The position numbers and the translations under genes are program-made. DNA of 64,000 nt from Streptomyces sp. DT2A-34 (GTDB lineage Bacteria > Actinomycetota > Actinomycetes > Streptomycetales > Streptomycetaceae): NCBI RefSeq assembly GCF_030499515.1, contig NZ_JASTWJ010000002.1, forward strand, positions 62,001 to 126,000, given 5' to 3'. The notes under the pieces are model-generated. The model saw only the letters and a list, made by a program, of their open reading frames with translations. It did no database searches and was not told the DNA's origin. Below are positions 52,529-59,756 of the stretch, piece after piece; position 1 is the stretch's first letter, and each line of letters opens with the position of its first letter.

Positions 52529-52783
52529 ATGAGGCAGATCAATGACGCGCATGTGGCAAGGCCGGGTCTGGCCGTGGTGGAAGTCGCGGCCGCCGATGAT
52601 GAGACCGCGCTTGCGGTCCAGGAGTTGCTCGCCGCCCGCTGGGGAATCGCGCCGGCGGACCGTACGACCCGCGAGCCTGATGAACCCGGCGTACGGCTGC
52701 GCTGCTTCCTGGATCTGCGCCAGGAACCCGAACCCGAAGCGGAGCACCAGGCGGAGGGCGAGCCTGCCCCGGTGGCCGTCTGA
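52529..52783 (+). CDS. DUF6207-like small protein (copy 2)
   Basis: An 84-residue protein beginning MRQINDAHVARPGLAVVEVA, then AADDETALAVQELLAARWGI and DEPGVRLRCFLDLRQEP. It matches the protein at 27292-27522 along its length, with a longer Glu-rich tail. Alignment of the two fixes the start at MRQI rather than the GTG nine bases earlier. Function unknown. Confidence 0.75.
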   Translation: MRQINDAHVARPGLAVVEVAAADDETALAVQELLAARWGIAPADRTTREPDEPGVRLRCFLDLRQEPEPEAEHQAEGEPAPVAV

Positions 52784-52914
52784 CCTGCCGTGGACGCCGT
52801 CAGCGGCAGCATGGTCGGGAGTTCCCCTCGCGCCCGACCACGAGCCTGACCAAGACCGGTCCGGCCATGGCAAGTCACCGGGCGGCCGATGACCTGTGGG
52901 GAAGGCATGGCGCG

Positions 52915-53157
52915 GTGACGTGGACACTGCCGGAGCCGATGCTGGCCACCCCCGTGCCTGATCCTGCTCTGCGGCCGGGGTGGAACACCGCTCACCACTG
53001 CATCCACCACACCACCGGGGTGTGCGGGTGGATGCACCACAAGAAGCCCGCGGACAAGTACGAGACCGCGAAGTGCAGGGACGCTTCCCTGTCGTACTCG
53101 CGGCACTCACAGGGCACCTGCTCCCACCATCACGGCGTCCGCTACTGGTTCAAGTAG
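52915..53157 (+). CDS. DNA ligase N-terminus fused to DUF3761-like domain
   Basis: An 80-residue product from GTG with GGGGAAGG upstream. The first 23 residues, VTWTLPEPMLATPVPDPALR-PGW, match my memory of the N-terminus of Streptomyces ATP-dependent DNA ligases, but the expected catalytic segment (AEPKWDG) is absent. The rest, AKCRDASLSYSRHSQGTCSH then HHGVRYWFK, is a DUF3761-like Cys/His-rich domain usually found in secreted proteins. This looks like a deletion fusion that placed a foreign start region in frame with a DUF3761 tail. Whether it is functional is unclear. Confidence 0.55.
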   Translation: MTWTLPEPMLATPVPDPALRPGWNTAHHCIHHTTGVCGWMHHKKPADKYETAKCRDASLSYSRHSQGTCSHHHGVRYWFK

Positions 53158-53274
53158 ACCGCTCCGACTCTCCCCGTGTTTCTCAATACGCCCCGTTTCC
53201 GCAGTTCAACCCCGATTGTCAGACCCTCCCCGTAGCGTTGTGCGTCCTACTCGTGGCGGCTGCGGGGAGCATCA

Positions 53275-54497
53275 ATGGACGACGACCTTCAGATCGACAG
53301 CGACGAAGACCTCTTCCGCAACCCCGTCTACTATGAACCGGCCGGCCGCAACCTCGACCTGGACCGCCCCGACCTCGGCGTCCCGCAAGGCCAAGACCTC
53401 CTGAACGTGCTGCTGCGCATGCGAGGACGTGTCCCCGTCGAAAAGCGCGGACTCATCTGCCCCGACTGCCGGGACCTCCGCGGTCGGCGCGTCCCCATGT
53501 ACCTCGTCCAGCGTGACGGCGTATGGCTCGCCTCCCACTACCGGAAACCCGGGGAGAAGCCCATCAGTCACGAGTCCGACGAGCACCTCGCCCGCAAGGA
53601 ACGTGTCGCGAAGGACTCCGAAGATCACGGCTTCCACGCCGACATCGAGTCGCAGACCGCCGACGGGCACGCGCGCCTCGATGTACGGATCAACGGCGCC
53701 AACGGCATCGTCTAGGCTACGAGCCTCAGCTGAGCGCTCAGACAGCCCGCGGAATGCGTGCACGGGAGGTGTTCCGGCGCCGCGGCGGTATTCAGTCGGT
53801 CTGGGACTTCGCCGACCCCGACCACGCTGGCATCGGCACCGTCCCATACGTGCGCACGCCCAACCTGCCGGCCTCCGTGATCCGCGTGCAGAAGAACCCC
53901 ATCGCGGTCCAGGATGGCAACTTCGTCCTGGAGGAGGGCCAGTGCAGCCAAAACGGCGCGCTCACCCGGTGCCCAGAGAAGCCCTACGACCCGGAGAACC
54001 CCACCGACGCCGGGTACTGCGGGGGCTGGCACCGCGTCCTCATGCCCGCCCATCAGTCGAGCACTTTCACAGGGGAAGGCGGCCTGACCCTTACCCGGTT
54101 CATCGTGGAGGCTGCAGCCGGTGAGCGGGTCCCGTTCCAGCGGAGCGGCCACCACGGTTGGCTCCCCGCCCGGCAGTGGCAGCAGTACCTCGAGGCGAAC
54201 GGGCCCGCCCTGGACGACGGGGAACGCCAGCCATCCGTACGACAGGGGGACCGGCGCGACAGGTGCACCGAGGACCGTCCGGCTGCGGAGGTGCGGGCTG
54301 AACCGAAGCATCCACGTGGCAGCCGCGCGATCGTCCTTGAGTCCCGCCCCCGAGAAACCGAGACGGCCAGGGTTCCGGTCGACGCGTCGGGTCAAACGAT
54401 CCCGCTCTGCCGCTTCGGCTGCGGTCAGCCCGCAAGCCTTCAAGGACCCGAAGGGCTGCCCGAACACTTCTCGTGCCGCAGGAAGCATGAGGCGTGA
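53275..54497 (+). pseudogene. CoiA-like gene with frameshift at the active site
   Basis: ATG start (MDDDLQIDSDEDLFRNPVYY) with GGGGAG upstream. The first frame has LICPDCRDLRGRRVPMYLV and HADIESQTADGHARLDVRIN, then a premature TAG at 53713. Another frame continues at once with GYEPQLSAQTARGMRAREVF and runs to 54497, ending with a Cys/His-rich tail (PLCRFGCGQPASLQGPEGLP, FSCRRKHEA). Restoring one base gives a CoiA-like protein of about 405 residues whose PD-(D/E)xK Glu-x-Gln (YEPQLS) sits just after the break. It is a neighbour of another frameshifted CoiA-like gene at 50.5 kb. Confidence 0.7.
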
Positions 54498-54569
54498 ATA
54501 GATCTCTGGCGGGCGATTGGCCGTGCCGGATGATGGCCGCGGTGGCCAGCTAGCGTCAGGCTGCATTGT

Positions 54570-54636
54570 CGGTGGTTGGGGGCGGTGGGGGCTCCACCAG
54601 ATTCTCTGGTGGAGCCCCCACCGCCCCCAACCACCG
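54570..54636. repeat. Perfect 32-bp inverted repeat (hairpin)
   Basis: Arms 54570-54601 and 54605-54636 are exact reverse complements of 32 bp around a 3-nt TTC loop. The arms are very G/C-rich (CGGTGGTTGGGGGCGGTGGG...). It lies 70 bp after the CoiA-like gene. It would form an extremely stable RNA stem and may be a bidirectional terminator. Its length and perfection exceed usual terminators. Confidence 0.8.
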
Positions 54637-55048
54637 AGCAGGTCTGCTGGAACAGTCCCTGCTTTGTTCCCCTGAGTGTCGAGTGGCGATGGCCGGGGGA
54701 GCCGTGCGGTCAAAGCACCGCAACGCCTTGACGACGAGTATGTCGGGGGCCGGAACGGATGGACAGCGGCGACCGGACACATTTGGTTCTGTCTCGTGCC
54801 GCCGTGGTGGCTTGTCCGGGCCCTTGTAGCCGCTGAGCTGTGTGTTTCATGAGGCGGCGGGGTGTTTCACCGCCGCCGATTCAAGTGTTTTGCCCGGACA
54901 GAATGAAACGGTGGGCTGTGCCCGTTGGACTTACCCCCTACGCGCCCGGAACGATGACAGGCAGTCGCTCAACTCCACTGGGCTGGAAACCAGTTGGAGT
55001 ACGTACAGGGCGGCTTGTCGAGTGGCGAACCGGTAGTGGAGTCCATCT
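54637..55048. other. Intergenic, no gene seen; small hairpin
   Basis: No supported gene. GGCGGCGG / CCGCCGCC (54853-54860 and 54870-54877) form a second short stem. A lower-GC part around 54890-54915 may hold the promoter for the small membrane protein and XRE genes. Confidence 0.4.
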
Positions 55049-55282
55049 ATGCCCAAAGCAAGAGAGGCCGCCAACAGCGCGGCGCGTCCCCCTCGTTCCG
55101 AATCGACTGCCGTACCCACGGCAGCAGCTCTCCTCGTGATGACCGTGCTCCTGATTGTTGCCGGTCTCGTCTGGTCCGGCATGCCTTTGGAAAGCGTCGT
55201 CACGGTGGTGACGGTGGGCGCTGGCCTGGGCCTCTGGGTCGTACGGGAGCTGATCGCCGCGTCTCGATCGGGCCGCCGCTGA
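55049..55282 (+). CDS. Small two-helix membrane protein
   Basis: A 77-residue protein with two hydrophobic segments, TAAALLVMTVLLIVAGLVW and SVVTVVTVGAGLGLWVV, a basic N-terminus and a basic C-terminus (ASRSGRR). ATG start with GGAG about nine bases upstream. The stop overlaps the ATG of the XRE regulator (TGATG), so the pair is translationally coupled. Family unknown; a membrane partner of the regulator is possible. Confidence 0.7.
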   Translation: MPKAREAANSAARPPRSESTAVPTAAALLVMTVLLIVAGLVWSGMPLESVVTVVTVGAGLGLWVVRELIAASRSGRR

Positions 55283-56358
55283 TGGGAACCGCGGCGTTCG
55301 AGGATGGGCCCCAGATGCCGCCTTCCCTGGTTCAGCGAGCTCTTCGCAAGAAGTCCTCTGGCACCGGACAGGTGGAGGCCTACGCCGCGCTGGGAGCTCA
55401 CCTGAAGCAGCAGCGGCAGCTGGCCCGCCTGTCCCTGCGTGCAGTGGCGGCGCGGCTCGAGGGCCGGCCGGGATGTTCGGCGGCCTCACTGTGCCGGGCA
55501 GAGCGGGGCCGCAGTTCTGTCCGCTGGGAGACCGTGGCGGGTTTCCTGACGGCGTGTGGTGCGGATGTACGGCCCGCCAGGAAGTTGTGGTTCGAGGCCT
55601 CGCTGGCCACGAAGAAGCAGCCCCGTCCTGCAAGGGGAGCCAACCATGTCACGCGTCCGGGATTGGACCCGCAGCTCATCGGGACCCCAGCGGCGCTGAT
55701 CGAGGCCATGCGGCTGCTGCGCATTAACCGGGGCAGCCCTACTTTGCGGACACTCGAGCGGCGGGCGCGGCGTGAGCTGGGTTGCCGGCTAGCGCGCAGC
55801 ACGCTTTCGGACGTCCTGCGTGGCAGCCATCTGCCCTCGGAGGCTTTCTTCCGGACGTATCTCCTGGCGCTGGGACTCAGCCCGTTGGAGGCTCAGCCGT
55901 GGCTGTCCGCGTGGTCACGGGTGCACATGACGAGCAGAGGGACTGACCGGGCAACGTACGCGCCCGCGGCTGCAGATCTGTTGCACCTGGCCCGTCAGGG
56001 GATACGGAAGGCTCGGACAGGCACGCCCAATGAATGTTTCGCCGAAGCGCATCTTGCGGCGTTGCGTACGGCCGCAGCCGTCTTGGCGACACGAGGCCGT
56101 CCCGAGTCGACACGCAAGCGGGGGCGCATTCGCAGCGCCTGGGAAGTCCTGCCAGAGATCGCTCCAGAACTCAGTTCCTGGGCCGAGCATTTCGGAGCAC
56201 AGGCCACGCAAAGGGCTCGCGCTGAGGCAGGCATCACAGGAGCGGCGTCGCCACGGGATGCGCAGGAAATGGCGAGAGACGCCGATATGTTCCTTCGCTT
56301 GGTGGAACGCATGCTGTTGCTCCCCACCAGAGCGAATCTCGCCGACCGGGCAGCCTGA
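55282..56358 (+). CDS. XRE-family HTH regulator
   Basis: A 358-residue protein. The N-terminal helix-turn-helix is LGAHLKQQRQLARLSLRAVA followed by CSAASLCRAERGRSSVRWET. A second HTH-like segment appears at about 150-210 (TLRTLERRARRELGCRLARS). The rest is helical. ATG overlaps the preceding stop codon. Two DNA-binding-like repeats in one chain are less usual. Probably a local transcription regulator. Target unknown. Confidence 0.8.
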   Translation: MGTAAFEDGPQMPPSLVQRALRKKSSGTGQVEAYAALGAHLKQQRQLARLSLRAVAARLEGRPGCSAASLCRAERGRSSVRWETVAGFLTACGADVRPARKLWFEASLATKKQPRPARGANHVTRPGLDPQLIGTPAALIEAMRLLRINRGSPTLRTLERRARRELGCRLARSTLSDVLRGSHLPSEAFFRTYLLALGLSPLEAQPWLSAWSRVHMTSRGTDRATYAPAAADLLHLARQGIRKARTGTPNECFAEAHLAALRTAAAVLATRGRPESTRKRGRIRSAWEVLPEIAPELSSWAEHFGAQATQRARAEAGITGAASPRDAQEMARDADMFLRLVERMLLLPTRANLADRAA

Positions 56359-56525
56359 TCTACCTGCATCGCGCGCGGCCCCGCCGTCGCGCGCGAGGGC
56401 GAGCCGCGCGGCGCCCAATCCCCCCACGCCGCGCGGCCGATCTGCCCCGCCCCACCCCGCTTCTTCCTGCTGGGGCGCGTAGAGGGGATGTCGGGCTGGC
56501 AACAAGCTCCGACCGGCCCTTGCCG

Positions 56526-57362
56526 TCAGCGCCGGCGGAGTTCCTCCGCCCAGTCCCGGAGCCGGTCCTCGAGGACCAGGTTGTCGCCGCGGGCCACGGT
56601 CTGCAGCATCTGGGCGCACATGGTCGCTTCGGCGGCGAGGCCGGCCTGGCTGCCCAGGATCGGGAAGACGGTGCGGATGCGGGCGGCGGTGTCCGGCTGG
56701 AGCAGTGCGTAGGCGTAGAGCGTGGCGGCGTCGAAGCCCTCCGGCGCGCGGCCCCAGCCCTCCCAGTCCAAGAGCCGCAGCGGCGACGCGGTGAGGTTCG
56801 CCCAGTGCACGTCGGAGTGGGCGGTGGTCCAGCAGGTGACGGCGGGGGCCGGAATGCCTACGAACTGGGGAATCGCCCGGTCCATGTACTGCTGTCGTAC
56901 GGCGACGCGGTCGGTGTCAACGGCCGCCACCTTCTCCAGCGTCCCGGCGAGCTCCTGCCACCAGGAGTCAGACAGCTGGGCCTCGTGCTGGAGGATCGGA
57001 TCGTCGGACAGGACCGGCTCGTCGACGCGCACCGACAGCTCCGCCCGGTAGGCGGTGCCGTCGTCGACGGCGTCATGGACGGCCAGGAGGGCGGGCCGGT
57101 GCCCGTCAAGGCCGCCGAAGGCCTGCTGGGCATCCAGGGCGCCGTCCCACAACTTCCCCGACGCCTTGTCCTCTGGCGCGGACGCCAGCCGCAGCCAAGC
57201 AGGTTGGCCGTCGGCGGTGCGGGCCGGGGCTCCTAGGGTGCGCCCGGCCCATCCCCAGCACTCCCCGCCCGGCTCGAGTTGTACGTCCAGGGCTTTCGCG
57301 GCGCGGGCGTGGTGGGCGCGCATGCGGCGCTCGGTATCCGGGTCAGGGGGAGGCGAGTACAC
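56526..57362 (-). CDS. APH/choline-kinase-fold phosphotransferase
   Basis: A 278-residue protein with the aminoglycoside-phosphotransferase fold. The catalytic loop is TTAHSDVHWANLT (His182, Asp184, Asn189) and the metal-binding segment is LLDWEGWGRAPEGFD (Asp199, Glu201). The N-terminal lobe is short. It is the last gene of a four-gene overlapping set that begins with a 49-residue peptide gene, so its substrate may be that peptide or a small molecule made by the pathway rather than an antibiotic. The GTG start lies 20 bp inside the upstream reductase gene. Confidence 0.85.
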   Translation of the reverse strand: MYSPPPDPDTERRMRAHHARAAKALDVQLEPGGECWGWAGRTLGAPARTADGQPAWLRLASAPEDKASGKLWDGALDAQQAFGGLDGHRPALLAVHDAVDDGTAYRAELSVRVDEPVLSDDPILQHEAQLSDSWWQELAGTLEKVAAVDTDRVAVRQQYMDRAIPQFVGIPAPAVTCWTTAHSDVHWANLTASPLRLLDWEGWGRAPEGFDAATLYAYALLQPDTAARIRTVFPILGSQAGLAAEATMCAQMLQTVARGDNLVLEDRLRDWAEELRRR

Positions 57363-58254
57363 CAGTGATCTCCCGCAACTTGGCGGTGGTCAGGGAGCGT
57401 TGGGCGACGGCTTCGGCCACCTCCCTCCAGTGTGGCGCACTGGAAGCGGCGATGAGGACGTCCGTCACTCCTGGGCATGACGCGACCGCCAGAACGCACG
57501 CCTGTGCGGGGGTCAGGCCCGGCCGGATGAGGTCGGCGAGCTCCTGGTCGACCATGCCGGGCAGCTCGCCGCCGTGCAGCGGGGCGGAGGCCATCACCCG
57601 CAGCCCCGCGCCGGCGGCGGCCGGGAGCGGGCCCCGACCGTGAAGGGCCTGCGCGATCGGCGTCATCATCACCAGGCTGACGGGCAGCTGGACCGCGACC
57701 AGGTGGTGACGCTGCCCGCCAGCGGCTTCGGCGGCCAGGGCGAGCAGCTCCCCCACCGTGAACACCTCATCCTCCAGGCCCGCCCACGTGGCGATGCCGT
57801 ACCCGGTCACGTGCCCAGCCGCCGCGGCTTCTTCCATGACGGCGAACGCGTCCCGGATCGCGCGGTGCAGGGCGGGGCGGTCGCCGGTGTATGCGCGCTC
57901 GGGGTTGTGGAGCAGGACCAGGTCCAGCGCGTCGCGCCCGAGTTGCTCGCGGTTGCGGGCGACCTGCCAGCGCACGTAGTCGGGGGCGAGGCTGTGCCCG
58001 GCCGCAGCCTGGTCCTCGGTGAGGGCACCGGCGTTCACGGCTTCGGTGCCGGTGGCCGCGGTGAAGTAGCCGGCCTTCGTGGAGGCCCGCAGCGACGGGT
58101 GGGCGGCCAGGGCCGGGGCCAGAAAGGTCTGTGCCCGGCCGGTGGCGTAGTTGGGGGCGGTGTCGACCCACTGCGCGCCGGAGGCGGCCGCACGGGCAGC
58201 CGCCTCCGGGATCGCCCGGCACCGGTAGGTGCCCAGAGCGAGTTGTGCCGTCAC
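57343..58254 (-). CDS. Aldo/keto reductase family protein
   Basis: A 303-residue (beta/alpha)8 NAD(P)H-dependent oxidoreductase. The catalytic tetrad is visible: Asp31 and Tyr36 (WVDTAPNYATGR), Lys60 (RASTKAGYF) and His116 (LVLLHNPERAY). The cofactor region near the end is CPGVTDVLIAASSAPHWREV. It reduces carbonyls or oxidises alcohols; here it would follow the oxygenase on the same substrate. The ATG overlaps the oxygenase stop (ATGA), and the kinase gene overlaps its 3' end. It lacks the usual tRNA-like or sugar-pathway neighbours of housekeeping AKRs. Confidence 0.88.
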   Translation of the reverse strand: MTAQLALGTYRCRAIPEAAARAAASGAQWVDTAPNYATGRAQTFLAPALAAHPSLRASTKAGYFTAATGTEAVNAGALTEDQAAAGHSLAPDYVRWQVARNREQLGRDALDLVLLHNPERAYTGDRPALHRAIRDAFAVMEEAAAAGHVTGYGIATWAGLEDEVFTVGELLALAAEAAGGQRHHLVAVQLPVSLVMMTPIAQALHGRGPLPAAAGAGLRVMASAPLHGGELPGMVDQELADLIRPGLTPAQACVLAVASCPGVTDVLIAASSAPHWREVAEAVAQRSLTTAKLREITGVLASP

Positions 58255-59420
58255 AGCAGGCTCCCCACCGTCGCGGCCTGCCCGACAACGAGCTCCTGGA
58301 CCAGCCCGGCGACGTCCTCCAGGGCGAGGCCGGCTGTTTCCGCGAGCGTGGCCAGATCGACGGTGCGTCCGTCGATCAGCGGGCGCAGCACCGCCTCAGC
58401 AGCCGGGGCGAACTCGTACATGCTCCCGGCGGCGGACAGCGTCACCGCGTCCTCGCCGGTCTCCAGGACCGCGCGGGCCGTGGTCAGCCGGATCCGCAGG
58501 CTGCCGTCGACGGGGATGGCGTCGATGTACGGCAGGCTCGGCACCATCCGGCCGACGGCCTGCCCGTCCATCGCCGCCCGGTAGCGGGCGATCAGCGTCG
58601 GGTCGTCCAGCAGTTCGGCGAGCCGCTTGCGCATCCCGTCCACGGCGTCGGCCTGGACGTCCGGCGAGGCGAGCAAGGGCAGGTCGCGCCGCCAGTCCTC
58701 GTGCGTGAGCAGCTGCTCGGACACCCACGCCATCAGGTCGGTCGCGGTGTGGGTTCGCAGGCCGCAGGTGACGTGCAGGGAGCGCACGCCCTGGTCGGCG
58801 GAGACCGCGTGCCACACGCCGCGCGGCACGTACAGCACGTCGCCGGGAAGGAGGACCAGGTCGGCGACGGGCTCGCTGGGCGCCTCGCCCGGGTCCTCGA
58901 TGTCGCGGTAGAGCGGGAACGGTCGGGTCGTGCCGTATCGCCACCGCTTGGCGCCGTCAAGCTGGACGACGACGGTGTCGTGGCCGTCCCAGTGAACGCC
59001 GAAGCCATCGGTGCTGGTCCACGAGGCGTAGAGGTTCGCCTGCACGCGGGTACGGAGGTGGCGCTCGATTGCTTCGGCGAGGCGGGCGATCGGCGGGTGA
59101 AGTTCGTCGACGCTGTCCAGGGCGAGCGAGGCACCCTCCTCGAGGCGGGCGTGCAGTTCGGCCGGGTGGAGGCGGTGCCACACGGTGTGCCGACGCGTGG
59201 CCACCGGCGCGGTGTATCCACCGACCAGCAGCGTCTTGCCGTCACGGGACAGCCGCATGCGCGGCGGCTCCAGCCGGTGCGCGGCCAGGATCTGGTTGAG
59301 GTCGTCCCAGGTCATCAGTCCGGCGACGTCGAGCGCGCCGGGTACGTGGCGGTATTCGCGGTGCAGTGCCTGGGCGAGGAAGTCCTCGCCCAGGCATGCC
59401 GCGATGGACAGATCCGTCAT
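58251..59420 (-). CDS. JmjC/cupin-4 2-oxoglutarate-dependent oxygenase
   Basis: A 389-residue protein of the cupin-4 (JmjC, ribosomal-oxygenase-like) group. The iron-binding triad is His143-x-Asp145 (GFGVHWDGHDTVVVQLDG) and His204 (VPRGVWHAVSADQ). The C-terminal 150 residues form the winged-helix/dimerisation part (IRLTTARAVLETGEDAVTLS) usual in this group. Family members hydroxylate ribosomal proteins or peptides (His, Arg, Asp). The ATG lies 21 bp after a 49-codon peptide gene, so that peptide is the natural candidate substrate. Confidence 0.88.
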   Translation of the reverse strand: MTDLSIAACLGEDFLAQALHREYRHVPGALDVAGLMTWDDLNQILAAHRLEPPRMRLSRDGKTLLVGGYTAPVATRRHTVWHRLHPAELHARLEEGASLALDSVDELHPPIARLAEAIERHLRTRVQANLYASWTSTDGFGVHWDGHDTVVVQLDGAKRWRYGTTRPFPLYRDIEDPGEAPSEPVADLVLLPGDVLYVPRGVWHAVSADQGVRSLHVTCGLRTHTATDLMAWVSEQLLTHEDWRRDLPLLASPDVQADAVDGMRKRLAELLDDPTLIARYRAAMDGQAVGRMVPSLPYIDAIPVDGSLRIRLTTARAVLETGEDAVTLSAAGSMYEFAPAAEAVLRPLIDGRTVDLATLAETAGLALEDVAGLVQELVVGQAATVGSLL

Positions 59421-59441
59421 CGCGTCAGGGCTCCCGGTCCG

Positions 59442-59591
59442 TCAGTCGTTGCCGTCGCTGCGGCCGGTGCCGCCGCCGTCCGAGGGGATGGCGTTGCGGC
59501 GCCGGGCGGCGACGATCAGCCGGCGGGAGCGGACCAGGCCGCCGGTCGACGGCCCGGACGCGGCGGGCGGGGGCTGAACGGGACTCTGCAT
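59442..59591 (-). CDS. Candidate RiPP precursor peptide, 49 residues
   Basis: A 49-codon gene with a near-perfect AAGGAGG seven bases before its ATG, directly upstream of the oxygenase gene. The peptide starts MQSPVQPPPAASGP, has a basic middle (LVRSRRLIVAARRRNA) and a small acidic, glycine-rich tail (IPSDGGGTGRSDGND) in which SDG occurs twice. There is no Cys, so it is not a standard lanthipeptide or sactipeptide core. The tail with Asp/Asn/Ser could be the modified core, hydroxylated by the JmjC protein and then reduced or phosphorylated. This is inference from operon order. Too short to be called by default gene finders. Confidence 0.65.
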   Translation of the reverse strand: MQSPVQPPPAASGPSTGGLVRSRRLIVAARRRNAIPSDGGGTGRSDGND

Positions 59592-59756
59592 GAGGACCCT
59601 CCTTCTGATCGGTTGGCCGCCCCCTGGACGGAACGGCCGCGAACACCCGCCAGTGAAGCCGGGGCAGCCGCTTGCGCTAACCCCTCCATGGGGGCCCCAC
59701 GGTGGGTATGGTCGTGAGGCTGACGCACTGTCATTCCAGAGATTTCAGGGGGACTT
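59592..59756. promoter_or_regulatory. Divergent promoter region, peptide operon / XRE regulator
   Basis: A 165-bp divergent gap between the peptide operon (minus) and the XRE-TPR regulator (plus). It holds the AAGGAGG of the peptide gene and the GGGGG site of the regulator. The regulator's operator should lie here; a -10-like element cannot be fixed. Confidence 0.45.
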
